Assembly: GCF_006980705.1 (NCBI RefSeq)
Contig: NZ_SBHO01000007.1
Location: forward strand, 56,593 to 120,592
Direction: 5' to 3'
Length of the DNA stretch: 64,000 nucleotides
Source: Tepidiphilus olei
GTDB lineage: Bacteria; Pseudomonadota; Gammaproteobacteria; Burkholderiales; Rhodocyclaceae
Positions within the stretch are counted from its first letter, which is position 1, and each line of letters begins with the position of its first letter. This document shows positions 48,300 through 58,372 of the stretch, piece by piece. The notes below the pieces were generated by a model, which searched no databases, was not told where the DNA came from, and saw only the letters and a program-made list of their open reading frames with translations. The translations under genes and the position numbers were made by a program.

Positions 48300-48752
48300 A
48301 TGAGCGACATCATGGCAGTTTCCCGCTTCGAACGACTCTTCCGGCGCGCGGCCGGGCTCGACGTCGACAAGAACGACCTGCGCCGGCTGACCGAATTCCT
48401 CGACCAGAAACTCTACGATCTGTTGCTCGTCAGCCAGGCGGCGGCCAAATCCAACGCTCGAGACGTCATTCGCCCCTGGGATCTTCCCTTGACGAAAGGC
48501 CTCCAGGAAAGCATGCATGCCTTCCGCGAACTCGACGAAGAGCTCGAACTCGCGCCCATCTTGGAGCAGCTCGCCAAGCTGCCCCACCTCGACCTCGAAT
48601 ACGACGAAGAAGTCCGTGCCATGCTGCCGCAGATCGTCGGTGGCTTGACGGTGGCTCTGGCCAAGACCTTCCGTACGATCGATCCCAACGTGAAAAACCC
48701 CGACACGACGCACTGGGATCGTGCGATCGAGATCTTCAACCGCCTGCTGTAG
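48300..48752 (+). CDS. DUF1931 histone-fold protein
   Basis: A 150-residue, all-alpha protein matching the DUF1931 family, whose known structure (Aquifex aq_328) is two fused histone folds. The first fold is about residues 5-70 (RFERLFRRAAGLDVDKNDLR, then LSQ-like LLVSQAAAKSNARDVI, then RPWDLPLTKG). The second is about 80-150 (PQIVGGLTVALAKTFRTI, then THWDRAIEIFNRLL). RDVIRPWDLPLTKG resembles the histone strap-loop/alpha-3 region. A perfect AAGGAGGT precedes the ATG, implying strong translation. DNA binding is not proven for the family. It is a single gene between unrelated operons. Confidence 0.82.
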   Translation: MSDIMAVSRFERLFRRAAGLDVDKNDLRRLTEFLDQKLYDLLLVSQAAAKSNARDVIRPWDLPLTKGLQESMHAFRELDEELELAPILEQLAKLPHLDLEYDEEVRAMLPQIVGGLTVALAKTFRTIDPNVKNPDTTHWDRAIEIFNRLL

Positions 48753-48877
48753 TCGCACATCCTTTCCGGGCGGAGCACCGATCAAGAACCTCTGCCTCCG
48801 CCCAGCCGCGTACCCTTGGACGATGGTCTATAGTGAATGATCGCCTGCGATTTTTCTCTCGTTCCGAGGAGCGACTC

Positions 48878-49933
48878 ATGAGCATTCCCGCCAAAGCCTA
48901 TGCCGCTTTCGACCCGCATTCCCCGCTCGTTCCCTGGGAAATCGCCCGCCGCGAGCCGGGGCCCTACGACGTACAGATCCAGATCCTCTACTGCGGCGTG
49001 TGCCACTCCGACCTGCACCAGGCACGCAACGAGTGGAAGAACACGATCTATCCCTGCGTGCCCGGGCACGAGATCGTCGGGCGCGTGGTCGCCGTGGGGG
49101 AAAAGGTCACCCGCTTCAAGGTCGGCGATCTCGCCGGCGTCGGCTGCATGGTCGACAGCTGCGGCCATTGCGACGCCTGCGCGAGTGGCGAGGAGCAATA
49201 CTGCCGTGAAGGGTTCGTCGGCACGTACAACGGCCGAGGTCCCGGTAGCGAAAACACCTACGGTGGCTACTCCCAAGTCATCGTGGTGAAAGAATCCTTC
49301 GTGCTGCACATCAAGCATGCGGAAAAGGATCTCGCCGCGGTGGCGCCGCTGCTGTGCGCCGGCATCACCACCTATTCACCGCTGCGCCATTGGAACGTCG
49401 GCCCGGGCAAACGGGTAGGCATCGTCGGCCTGGGCGGGCTCGGGCACATGGCCGTCAAACTCGCCCACGCCATGGGCGCGCACGTGGTGCTCTTCACCAC
49501 CTCGCCCGGCAAGACGGCCGACGCCAAGCGGCTCGGCGCCGACGAAGTCTGCATTTCCAAGGATCCCGAGCAAATGGCCCGCTACCGCGAGCAGCTCGAC
49601 TTCATCCTCGACACGGTGGCCGCCCCGCACCGGCTCGACGACTACCTGCAGCTCCTGAAACGCGACGGCACGCTCACCCTCGTGGGCGCCCCTTCCGAAC
49701 CGCACCCTTCGCCCGAGGTCTTCAACCTGCTCTTCCGGCGCCGCAGCCTCGCCGGCTCGCTCATCGGCGGCATCCGCGAAACCCAGGAAATGCTCGATTT
49801 CTGCGCTGAGCACGGTATCGTCTCGGACATCGAGCTCATCCCCATCGATTACATCAACACCGCCTACGAACGCATGCTGAAGAGCGACGTGAAATACCGT
49901 TTCGTCATCGACATCGCCGCTTCATTGAAATGA
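48878..49933 (+). CDS. zinc alcohol dehydrogenase, YahK/cinnamyl-alcohol type
   Basis: A 351-residue medium-chain dehydrogenase. C42 (GVCHSDLH) and GHEIVGRV give the catalytic zinc site; DSCGHCDACASGEEQYC the structural zinc. GLGGLGHMAVKLAHAMG is the cofactor loop, with Thr-Thr-Ser after the second strand suggesting NADPH. It reduces aldehydes in relatives. GAGGAG precedes ATG 48878. Followed after 19 bases by an SDR, probably one operon. Confidence 0.88.
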   Translation: MSIPAKAYAAFDPHSPLVPWEIARREPGPYDVQIQILYCGVCHSDLHQARNEWKNTIYPCVPGHEIVGRVVAVGEKVTRFKVGDLAGVGCMVDSCGHCDACASGEEQYCREGFVGTYNGRGPGSENTYGGYSQVIVVKESFVLHIKHAEKDLAAVAPLLCAGITTYSPLRHWNVGPGKRVGIVGLGGLGHMAVKLAHAMGAHVVLFTTSPGKTADAKRLGADEVCISKDPEQMARYREQLDFILDTVAAPHRLDDYLQLLKRDGTLTLVGAPSEPHPSPEVFNLLFRRRSLAGSLIGGIRETQEMLDFCAEHGIVSDIELIPIDYINTAYERMLKSDVKYRFVIDIAASLK

Positions 49934-49952
49934 GGATGCAGGAGCCTTCACC

Positions 49953-50717
49953 ATGAAACGACTGGAAAACCACGTCGCGCTGGTCACGGGCGGCGGGCGC
50001 GGCATCGGCAAGGCCATCGCTACCCGCCTGTATCAGGAAGGGGCGAAAGTGGCCATCTGCGGCACCACGCCCGAGGTGCTGGACGCGGCTGCGCGCGAGA
50101 TCGGCCCCGACGTGCTCGCGCTCGTCTGCGACGTCTCGCAGGCCGAGCAAGTCGCGGAAACGGTTCGGCGCGTGCGCGAGCGCTTCGGCAAAGTCGACAT
50201 CCTGGTCAACAACGCGGCCGTGATGCTGCGCCACGTCGGTCTGGAGCGGGCCGCCCGCCCCTTCACCGAACTGGAAGAAGAAGTCTGGGACCGGGTGATG
50301 GCGGTCAACGTCAAAGGCCCGTGGCTGTGCGCCCGCGCCGTCTTCCCCGACATGCAGGCACAGCATTGGGGACGCATCATCAACATCGCCTCGGATACCG
50401 TCTTCATCGGTCGCGGCAACGGTGCGCAATACATCGCCTCCAAGGCCGCCGTGATCGGGCTCACGCGCGCGCTTGCCTGTGAAGTCGGTCGCCACGGCAT
50501 CACGGTCAACGCCATCTCGCCGGGTCTGACGCAGAGCGAGACGATCCGCGAACACGGTTTCGAGGCCATGGCCCGGCAGCTCGCCGAACAGTCAGCCATC
50601 CCGCGACCCGAGGTTCCCGAAGATCTGGTCGGCACCGCCGCTTGGCTCGCCTCCGACGACGCCGCCTTCGTCACCGGTCAGACAATCTGCGTCGACGGCG
50701 GATTGGTGTTGCACTGA
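49953..50717 (+). CDS. SDR oxidoreductase
   Basis: A 254-residue classical SDR: TGGGRGIGKAIA cofactor loop, NNAA motif, catalytic Ser (NIASDT) and YIASK, and the C-terminal VTGQTICVDGG. It resembles 3-oxoacyl-ACP reductase/sugar dehydrogenase groups; the substrate cannot be assigned. AGGAG precedes the ATG. Downstream lie strong hairpins and repeat copy R2. Confidence 0.85.
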   Translation: MKRLENHVALVTGGGRGIGKAIATRLYQEGAKVAICGTTPEVLDAAAREIGPDVLALVCDVSQAEQVAETVRRVRERFGKVDILVNNAAVMLRHVGLERAARPFTELEEEVWDRVMAVNVKGPWLCARAVFPDMQAQHWGRIINIASDTVFIGRGNGAQYIASKAAVIGLTRALACEVGRHGITVNAISPGLTQSETIREHGFEAMARQLAEQSAIPRPEVPEDLVGTAAWLASDDAAFVTGQTICVDGGLVLH

Positions 50718-50742
50718 GTAATGCTCCACCCGTTCCATTCTT

Positions 50743-50795
50743 GCGCCCGCGGACTACCGCGGGCGCGGCCGAAACCGCGTCGCGGTGTTTTCTTC
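50743..50795 (+). terminator. hairpin terminator after the ADH-SDR pair
   Basis: A perfect 10-bp stem GCGCCCGCGG-ACTA-CCGCGGGCGC at 50743-50766. A smaller ACCGC-GTC-GCGGT hairpin followed by GTTTTCTTC comes next (50774-50795). The first is stable without a T-run; the second has one. They begin 26 bases after the SDR stop. The rest of the 372-bp gap to frmA is repeat R2 and the frmA leader. Confidence 0.5.
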
Positions 50796-50871
50796 GCTTC
50801 CCTGAGCGCCTACCCTCGCACGAACCCTCTGCCTTCGTGCGTACTTTTCCTGCCACGACAAGGTACACTAA

Positions 50872-51016
50872 GGAGACGCTGAAGAAATGAGCAAGCGGGA
50901 TGAAGCGCAAGGCGGAAGGTAGCGCAGCGACCGAGACATATCGAGTGGATAGGCGAGGGAGCGAGCACCGCGCAACGCAGCGATTCGCCCGCGCAGCCAA
51001 TTATTCAGCGTTTCCC
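50872..51016. repeat. dispersed repeat copy R2
   Basis: A 145-bp copy about 95 % identical to R1 (2552-2697), same orientation. Ends are GGAGACGCTGA and TCAGCGTTTCC, one mismatch from perfect inversion. It lies 73 bases before the frmA ATG, so the frmA promoter must lie in that short gap or inside the repeat. Confidence 0.8.
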
Positions 51017-51062
51017 TAACGTCGCGGTCCTGACCCATCCCCCCGCTAATTTCCCCGAGTAG

Positions 51063-52199
<1,137 letters not shown>

Positions 52200-52222
52200 A
52201 GAGCGTTCCGGAAGACACAACC

Positions 52223-53107
52223 ATGAGCCCTTCGCGCACTGCACCGACCTTGATCGCCCAATACCGCTGTTTCGACGGCTGGGTACGCCGCTACCGCCAC
52301 GCCTCCGAAAGCACCGGCACCGACATGGTCTTCGGCGTGTATCTGCCGCCTCGGGCCGAACACGCCCCCGTGCCGGTGCTCTACTGGCTCTCGGGTCTGA
52401 CCTGCACGGACGAAAACTTCATGCAGAAAGCCGGGGCACAGCGACTGGCCGCGCGCTTGGGGCTCGCTCTCGTCTGTCCGGACACGAGCCCGCGCGGCAC
52501 CCATCTGCCCGGCGAGCACGACAGCTACGATTTGGGCTCCGGCGCAGGTTTCTACGTCAATGCCACCGAAGCGCCCTGGTCGGCCCATTACCGCATGTAC
52601 GATTACGTGGTGCACGAACTCCCGGCCCTGGTAGAGCAGCACCTGCCGGTGACCGATCGCCGTGCCGTGAGCGGACATTCCATGGGCGGACACGGCGCGC
52701 TCATCTGCGCCCTGAAAAATCCCGGACGCTACGCCTCGGTCTCGGCGTTTGCCCCCATTGCCAACCCCAGCCGTTGTCCTTGGGGGCAGAAAGCCTTCCG
52801 TGCCTACCTCGGAGACGATCCCCAACGCTGGCGGCAATGGGACGCCTGCGCGCTCATCGCCCAGGCCGAAGAACGCCTGCCCCTACTCGTCGATCAGGGG
52901 CTAGCAGACGAATTCCTCGCCGAACAGCTCCATCCGGAAGCCCTCGAAGCCGCCTGTGCCGCCGCCGGGCATCCGCTGCAACTACGGCGTCACCCCGGCT
53001 ACGATCACGGCTACTATTTCGTGGCCACGTTCATCGACGATCACCTGCGTCATCATGCGCAGGCCCTCGGCCTCGAAATGCCTTCCTCCCCGGGAGCCCT
53101 CTCATGA
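52223..53107 (+). CDS. fghA: S-formylglutathione hydrolase
   Basis: A 294-residue esterase-D-type hydrolase releasing formate and glutathione. [12 protein letters not shown] is the oxyanion loop, S153 in [10 protein letters not shown] the nucleophile, and PGYDHGYYF carries the catalytic His. ATG 52223 follows GGAAGA. Its stop overlaps the next ATG. Second step after frmA. Confidence 0.94.
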   Translation: MSPSRTAPTLIAQYRCFDGWVRRYRHASESTGTDMVFGVYLPPRAEHAPVPVLYWLSGLTCTDENFMQKAGAQRLAARLGLALVCPDTSPRGTHLPGEHDSYDLGSGAGFYVNATEAPWSAHYRMYDYVVHELPALVEQHLPVTDRRAVSGHSMGGHGALICALKNPGRYASVSAFAPIANPSRCPWGQKAFRAYLGDDPQRWRQWDACALIAQAEERLPLLVDQGLADEFLAEQLHPEALEAACAAAGHPLQLRRHPGYDHGYYFVATFIDDHLRHHAQALGLEMPSSPGALS

Positions 53108-54084
53108 CGACGAACACGCCCACCGTCCTCGTCACCCTAGCCCCCGCCGTGCGGGAAACCGTCGAAGGGCGGCTCGGCGAACTCGCCCGGATCGTCTTCC
53201 TCGCCGATCTCCCCGAAGCGCAACGGCGTGACGCCCTCGAGCAAGCCGAGTATCTCCTCACGCTCAATCCGCAGCAGGAATTCGGCCCTTGGTGGCCGCA
53301 GCAACCGCGTTGGCGCTTCGTCCAGTTCACCACCGCCGGGGTCGATCACGTCGACTTCACCTGCATCCCCGCCGAGACGATCGTCGCCAGCAACGTTGGC
53401 GGGTTCGCCGAACCGATGGCCGAATACGTGCTCGCCACGGCGCTCGCCCTGAGCAAGAAACTGCTCCATTACCATCGCCTGCTGCAACAAGGCGTGTTCG
53501 CCCAGTTCGGCGAGACCGGCACGCTGCGCGGCAAGACGGTGACGATCCTCGGCTTTGGCGGCATCGGGCACGCCTGCGCCAAGCTGCTGGGTCTCTTCGA
53601 CGTGCGCCTCTTCGCCATCAACCGCAGCGGCAAGACCGACGTCCCCGTATGGCGCTGCGGCACCCTCGCCGATCTCGAAGACGCCCTGCGGCTGGCCGAC
53701 GTCGTGGTCGTCTGCCTGCCGCTCAATCGCGACACCCGGGGCCTGCTCGGGGCGCGCGAGCTCGGATGGCTCAAGGACGACGCCATTTTCATCAACGTCG
53801 CGCGCGGCGAAATCGTCGACGAAAAGGCGCTCTACGACTTTCTCCTCGCGCACCCCAAGGCGCAAGCGGCGATCGACGCCTGGTGGGTCGAACCCTTCCG
53901 CCACGGGGAATTCCGCATGAATTATCCTTTCCTCGACCTCCCCAACGTGCTCGGCAGCCCGCATAATTCCGCCCGCATTCCCGGCTGGGAACGGGTGGCG
54001 CTCGAACGCGCCTGCGACAACCTCGCCCGCGCCCTCGAGGGTGCGCCTGTGCACGGCCTCGTCGACCGTCGCGACTATCTTTGA
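53104..54084 (+). CDS. D-2-hydroxyacid dehydrogenase
   Basis: A 326-residue NAD(P)-dependent dehydrogenase. [15 protein letters not shown] is the cofactor loop, [12 protein letters not shown] the second motif, [11 protein letters not shown] contains the conserved Arg, and SPHNSAR the catalytic His. It belongs to the phosphoglycerate/glyoxylate-reductase-like family with a diverged substrate domain. It overlaps fghA by 4 bases, so it may handle a C1/C2 oxo-acid alongside formaldehyde oxidation; that link is inference. Confidence 0.88.
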   Translation: MTTNTPTVLVTLAPAVRETVEGRLGELARIVFLADLPEAQRRDALEQAEYLLTLNPQQEFGPWWPQQPRWRFVQFTTAGVDHVDFTCIPAETIVASNVGGFAEPMAEYVLATALALSKKLLHYHRLLQQGVFAQFGETGTLRGKTVTILGFGGIGHACAKLLGLFDVRLFAINRSGKTDVPVWRCGTLADLEDALRLADVVVVCLPLNRDTRGLLGARELGWLKDDAIFINVARGEIVDEKALYDFLLAHPKAQAAIDAWWVEPFRHGEFRMNYPFLDLPNVLGSPHNSARIPGWERVALERACDNLARALEGAPVHGLVDRRDYL

Positions 54085-54090
54085 ATCGCC

Positions 54091-54603
54091 ATGGCGCGCC
54101 CCGCGGCCCGTATGCTGATCGTCTGGCACTCGCGCACCGGCACCGCCCGACAAATGGCCGAATCCGCCCACGAAGGCGCGCTCGAGGCGCTGCGCGAACT
54201 CGAAGCCCTTGAGCGCGTCTCGGTCCTCCTACGACGAGCGGCAGAGGCCACGCTCGAGGACGTGCTCGAATCTGATGCCTACCTCTTCTGCGCCCCGGAG
54301 AATCTCGCCACCCTCTCCGGTGAGATGAAGGAATTCTTCGATCGTTGCTACTACGGCGCGCTCGATCGCGTCAATGGACGCCCCTATCTCGCCCTCATCG
54401 CCGCCGGTAGCGACGGCGCCGGCGCCGTGCGCCAGATCGAACGCATCTGCACCGGTTGGCGCCTGCGTCCGCTCGCCCCCGCCCACGTCGTGCTCACCCA
54501 CGCCCAAACGCCGGAGCAAATCCTCGCTCCCAAGACGCTGCCCGAACACGAACGCGAACGCTGCCGCACCCTCGGCGCGACGATGGCGGCGTGGTTGGTA
54601 TGA
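54091..54603 (+). CDS. flavodoxin-like / NADPH-dependent FMN reductase family protein
   Basis: A 170-residue flavodoxin fold. VWHSRTGTARQMAESA is the FMN phosphate loop, and CAPENLATLSGEMKEFFDRCYY a ring-binding stretch as in NAD(P)H:quinone oxidoreductase-like proteins. It starts 6 bases after the dehydrogenase, as the last gene of the frmA operon, and converges on the small membrane protein. Confidence 0.82.
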   Translation: MARPAARMLIVWHSRTGTARQMAESAHEGALEALRELEALERVSVLLRRAAEATLEDVLESDAYLFCAPENLATLSGEMKEFFDRCYYGALDRVNGRPYLALIAAGSDGAGAVRQIERICTGWRLRPLAPAHVVLTHAQTPEQILAPKTLPEHERERCRTLGATMAAWLV

Positions 54604-54618
54604 ACCTGCGAGAAGCGA

Positions 54619-54993
54619 TCACCCCCCGTTCGCCGCGGCATACATGGGCTTGCCATCGCTGAGGGCGATCCAGCCTTTCACGATCCGGTAGATCACCCAG
54701 ATGCCGGAAACGATCAACACGATCATACCCACCGCCATGAACGAAGTGAGCGCCCCTATGACGAACCACAACAGGCTGTACCAGAAGGTGCGGCGCTGCC
54801 ACAGGAAGTGCGACTCGACCCAGGTGCCGCGCACATCGGGGTATTTCACGTAGTTGACGATGATTCCCACCAGATAGGTGACTCCCAGGATCAAGGAGAC
54901 CGCGTAGAGCGCATAGATGATGGTGGCCCACTTCTTCGCCTCGCGGAGCTTGGTTTCATCGCCCGCGGATGAAGTTGCCTCGATGATTTCCAT
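54619..54993 (-). CDS. small membrane protein, COG3671/DUF4870-like
   Basis: A 124-residue protein with three predicted membrane helices (about 22-43, 66-88 and 88-106). The conserved middle and end, GTWVESHFLWQRRTFWYSLL and YRIVKGWIALSDGKPM, are typical of this uncharacterised family. The ATG at 54993 is chosen as the first one giving the family N-terminus; the longer frame runs into the radical SAM leader. Function unknown. Confidence 0.8.
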   Translation of the reverse strand: MEIIEATSSAGDETKLREAKKWATIIYALYAVSLILGVTYLVGIIVNYVKYPDVRGTWVESHFLWQRRTFWYSLLWFVIGALTSFMAVGMIVLIVSGIWVIYRIVKGWIALSDGKPMYAAANGG

Positions 54994-55108
54994 GCAATAT
55001 CCTTTTCGCGCAGAATCGAACAGAAGAAGAATATCATATCCGAGCACAGGAGAACGGCATCTTGCGGCCGCGCAGTCGGTCAATCGAGGACCCACGGACG
55101 GATCACCC

Positions 55109-56182
55109 ATGAAACCTCCCTTCCCTTTACGTGGGCGTGGCGTCACGATCGCACCACGGAATCGCTATGCCCGTCTCGAGCGCGAGCCTTTCGACGATGG
55201 CTGGCCACAAGAAGAAGAAACGCCCGGCGCACCTCCGACCGAAGTGCGCTGGGAAGAAGCCCATAGCGCCCTCACGACCAACCGCTCGCCCGATCTTGGC
55301 TTCGATCGCTCGATTAACCCCTACCGTGGCTGCGAACACGGCTGTGCCTACTGCTACGCCCGGCCGATGCATGCCTGGCTGGACCTCTCGCCGGGACTGG
55401 ATTTCGAGCGCATCATCATCGCCCGACGTTACCTCGCCGACCGGCTGCGCTCCGAGCTCAACCGCCCTGGCTATCAGCCTGCCCCGATCGCCCTGGGCAC
55501 GGCCACCGATGCCTGGCAGCCGGTGGAACGCAAACTGGGGCTCACGCGCGCGGTGCTGGAAGTGCTCGCCGAGGCGCGCCATCCCTGGACGGTCGTCACC
55601 AAGGGCAGCGGCATCCTGCGCGACCTCGACCTGATCGCCCCCATGGCTGATTCAGGGCTGTGTGAAGTCTACGTGACGTTGACCACGCTCGATGCCGGCC
55701 TCGCCCGTCGGCTGGAACCCCGCGCGGCGAGCCCGCGGCGCCGGCTGGAAGTGATCGCGGCGCTCGCACAAGCCGGCGTGCCGGTGGGCGTGAGCCTCGC
55801 GCCCCAGATTCCTTTCCTTACCGAAGACATGGAAGCGGTGCTCGCCGCCGCGGCCGAAGCCGGGGCACGCAGCGCGTTCATGAGCATCTTGCGCCTACCG
55901 CAGGAGCTGGAGACGATTTTCGACGATTGGCTGCAGCGGCACGTACCCGAGCGGCGTGAGCGCATCCTCGCGCGACTGCGTGAATTGCACGGCGGCAAGC
56001 TCGATGGCCCGTTCGGCGAGCGTTTCCGCGGCCGTGGCCCCTGGGCCGACCTGCTCGCCCAGCGCTTTGCCATCGCCCGACGTCGCGCCGGCCTCGAACG
56101 ATCTCTCCCGCCGCTCGTCACCCACCTCTTTCGCCCGCCGGCGAAGCGCGCCGGCGAGCCGGTGCAGCAGGCGCTCTTTTGA
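55109..56182 (+). CDS. PA0069-family radical SAM protein (SplB-like)
   Basis: A 357-residue radical SAM protein. NPYRGCEHGCAYCYARP contains the CxxxCxxC [4Fe-4S] motif; ALGTATDAWQPVE and TKGSGILRDLD are further signature stretches. It is related to spore photoproduct lyase but occurs in non-sporulating bacteria, and its substrate is unknown. It is divergent from the small membrane protein across about 115 bases and converges on the sulfatase. Confidence 0.9.
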   Translation: MKPPFPLRGRGVTIAPRNRYARLEREPFDDGWPQEEETPGAPPTEVRWEEAHSALTTNRSPDLGFDRSINPYRGCEHGCAYCYARPMHAWLDLSPGLDFERIIIARRYLADRLRSELNRPGYQPAPIALGTATDAWQPVERKLGLTRAVLEVLAEARHPWTVVTKGSGILRDLDLIAPMADSGLCEVYVTLTTLDAGLARRLEPRAASPRRRLEVIAALAQAGVPVGVSLAPQIPFLTEDMEAVLAAAAEAGARSAFMSILRLPQELETIFDDWLQRHVPERRERILARLRELHGGKLDGPFGERFRGRGPWADLLAQRFAIARRRAGLERSLPPLVTHLFRPPAKRAGEPVQQALF

Positions 56183-56223
56183 TCGGGTTCGCTCCCGCAT
56201 GACCCGGCCAGCCCCCGCGACAC

Positions 56224-58167
56224 TCACGGCTCATGCCGGCTTTTCTGCTTGAACCGGCCCAACTCCTGCATCAAGCGCACCAATTGCGGCTGCTTGCTCT
56301 GGAACAATTCCTGGGCGCGCTGCGGCGTGAGCTTTTCGTCATGAGGGCCGCTGATGCGCTTACCCAAGGGCCCCACATCCTCCGACAAAGTTATTTTGAC
56401 ATCGGCATCCTTGTATCCCACGCGCGACCAATCGCTGAACACGACATGATCACGCTGCCTGCCGGAAAAGAGGTCGTAGCCGGACGAGTAGTCTTCGGGC
56501 GGATTCTTCACGCCCAAAAGCGGCATGAGCGTGGGAACCACGTCCAGATGGCTGCTCAGCCTATCGTGCACGGCGGGTGTGCGACCCGGAATCCACAAAA
56601 TCAACGGGGTGCGCGTCTGCGGATCGGAAAACGTCGAGTTATGCCCCCAATAGCCGTTTTCCATGAACTCTTCGCCATGATCCCCCAACATCACCACGAT
56701 GGTGTTCTCCAGCAGTCCGTGCGTCTCGAGATGGTCGATGATCCGCGCGAATTGACCATCCAAATGATGAACGGCGTTGAGGTAACGGTTCTTGATGGGA
56801 ACGATGTCTTTTTGCAGCTCGTCGCGATCGAGCGTGGCATAGTTTATGTCATCGCGATACGGAGTACGGATCACGCTCTCCGGCGGAAAATAGTAACGCG
56901 CATGGGGCGACTCGAAGAACATCCACGCGAAGAAAGGTCGAGCAGGATCGCGCGTGTCGATGAATTTCAGCAGATCGGAGACGTTTTGCCGGTCTTTTTC
57001 CCATCCGGCCAGGGGCGCATCGATTTCGTGCAACTGTTCCCGCGGCACCTGGCTGAACACGGTCCGATCGAACTCCGGATAGCTGAATTTGGCGCTCGTA
57101 TAGAAGGACATCTGATAGCCCTGCTGCCGGAGCACATCGATGATGGGTACGCCTCGGCGTCCCTTCAAAAAAGCCTCCCAGTAGGTGCCGGGCAATCCCG
57201 TCATCATGGTAAAGATGCCGATTCGCGTGCCGTTACCCCCGCTGTAGTGCTGCGTGAACACCTGGGCTTTCTGGGCGAACGCCCAGGTCGCCGGCATGAT
57301 TTCCGGATCCAGGGTATCGGCCCGCCAGGATTCGGACACCAACCATACGATGTTGTAGGGCTTCTCCGGCTTGGTGAATTCGAGCGGCTTGGCCGGATAC
57401 TGCAGATGCCCCCCTCCCTGCTGTCTGAGGGATTTGTCCTGCGCCGCCACCTCGAAACCGAGTTTCTTGAACAACGTACGCGCCGTGGTACCGACGTAAA
57501 ACGGCACGCCCTCGGTGAGTTCGAGCATCTCGGGCTTGTTGCCCACCGCACTCGTATAGGCATAGACGGAATGGTCGCTCAGTATCGAGAGCAGAAGCAC
57601 CACGATCAGCGGCCGGCCCAGGCGCCGCATACCCGCGGGCAATGAGGAAAGGCGCCGCGCGCCGAAGGTGAGTGCGACGAAGAGCGCGGCATGCCCCACG
57701 AAGAACGCCAGAGCGATCAACGCGAAGCCGATCGTCGATGACCCACTGCCGCCCAAGGATTCGATGCCGCCCGGCGTCATCAGCAGATTGATGACGAAGC
57801 CGTTGATGAACATCCCATAGAGCGCATGGAGCTTTGCATTGGCGTAGAAAAAGAGGGTGGTCAGCGCCCCGGTCAGGACCGCCGTCACATCCGGAGCCCA
57901 AACGGCAGCCCGCGGCAGCCGAAGCCGCCGCCACAGCGAGGGACGGGCGACGAGCCAGGTCAGCAACAAGGCCGGCAAGAGGTAGAGGGCGTTGTAACTG
58001 ACGAAGGCGTTGACGAGGAACAAGAGGCTGGCGTACCCGCTCGCGGCGGCTGCGGCAAAATCGACGTTGGCGGCGTTGATCCACAGCAGGACCAGGTAGA
58101 CCAGTCCGAAATAGGCGAACCGTACGTTCCGCCCGTGAGTCTGTTCGTTCAAGAAAAGCTGCTCCAT
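56224..58167 (-). CDS. inner-membrane sulfatase/alkaline-phosphatase-fold protein, YejM/PbgA-like
   Basis: A 647-residue protein with five N-terminal membrane helices (to about 200) and a periplasmic sulfatase-fold domain. LVSESWRADTL is the nucleophile/metal region, MLGDHGEEF the second metal motif, and YWGHNSTF holds the metal/phosphate His. LPS-quality regulator PbgA/YejM has this build; some relatives are lipid phosphoglycerol transferases. It lies beside the heptose LPS genes, with its start 205 bases from hldD, which fits an envelope role. Confidence 0.85.
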   Translation of the reverse strand: MEQLFLNEQTHGRNVRFAYFGLVYLVLLWINAANVDFAAAAASGYASLLFLVNAFVSYNALYLLPALLLTWLVARPSLWRRLRLPRAAVWAPDVTAVLTGALTTLFFYANAKLHALYGMFINGFVINLLMTPGGIESLGGSGSSTIGFALIALAFFVGHAALFVALTFGARRLSSLPAGMRRLGRPLIVVLLLSILSDHSVYAYTSAVGNKPEMLELTEGVPFYVGTTARTLFKKLGFEVAAQDKSLRQQGGGHLQYPAKPLEFTKPEKPYNIVWLVSESWRADTLDPEIMPATWAFAQKAQVFTQHYSGGNGTRIGIFTMMTGLPGTYWEAFLKGRRGVPIIDVLRQQGYQMSFYTSAKFSYPEFDRTVFSQVPREQLHEIDAPLAGWEKDRQNVSDLLKFIDTRDPARPFFAWMFFESPHARYYFPPESVIRTPYRDDINYATLDRDELQKDIVPIKNRYLNAVHHLDGQFARIIDHLETHGLLENTIVVMLGDHGEEFMENGYWGHNSTFSDPQTRTPLILWIPGRTPAVHDRLSSHLDVVPTLMPLLGVKNPPEDYSSGYDLFSGRQRDHVVFSDWSRVGYKDADVKITLSEDVGPLGKRISGPHDEKLTPQRAQELFQSKQPQLVRLMQELGRFKQKSRHEP

Positions 58168-58329
58168 CGTTTTACTCTATAAAATACCCAAGTCACGCCA
58201 ACTACTCCGCGCGCCCAAGTATGCATGACCGACCCAAACATATCGGTCCGGCCACATTCGACCGGGCCATCACCGCCGAGTTCTCGTACTCACGCTGCGG
58301 CGCCATCTTATCCGATTGCCCGACAAAAC

Positions 58330-58338
58330 TGCTATACT
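58330..58338 (+). promoter_or_regulatory. extended -10 promoter for the hldD operon
   Basis: TGCTATACT matches an extended -10 (TGnTATAAT with one mismatch), 34 bases before the hldD ATG, in an AT-rich stretch. No good -35 is seen, which is common for extended -10 promoters. Confidence 0.5.
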
Positions 58339-58372
58339 GAAATTTTGAAATGTTTTTTCCGGTATCTACCTC

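Noticed and set aside
47966..48370. 134-residue minus-strand frame across the histone-fold leader
   Set aside because: It runs through the DUF1931 ribosome site and start region, and a different frame in the same stretch looks more protein-like.
56182..56224. Terminator between the radical SAM gene and the sulfatase
   Set aside because: Only weak, imperfect pairing in this 40-bp convergent gap and no T-run.
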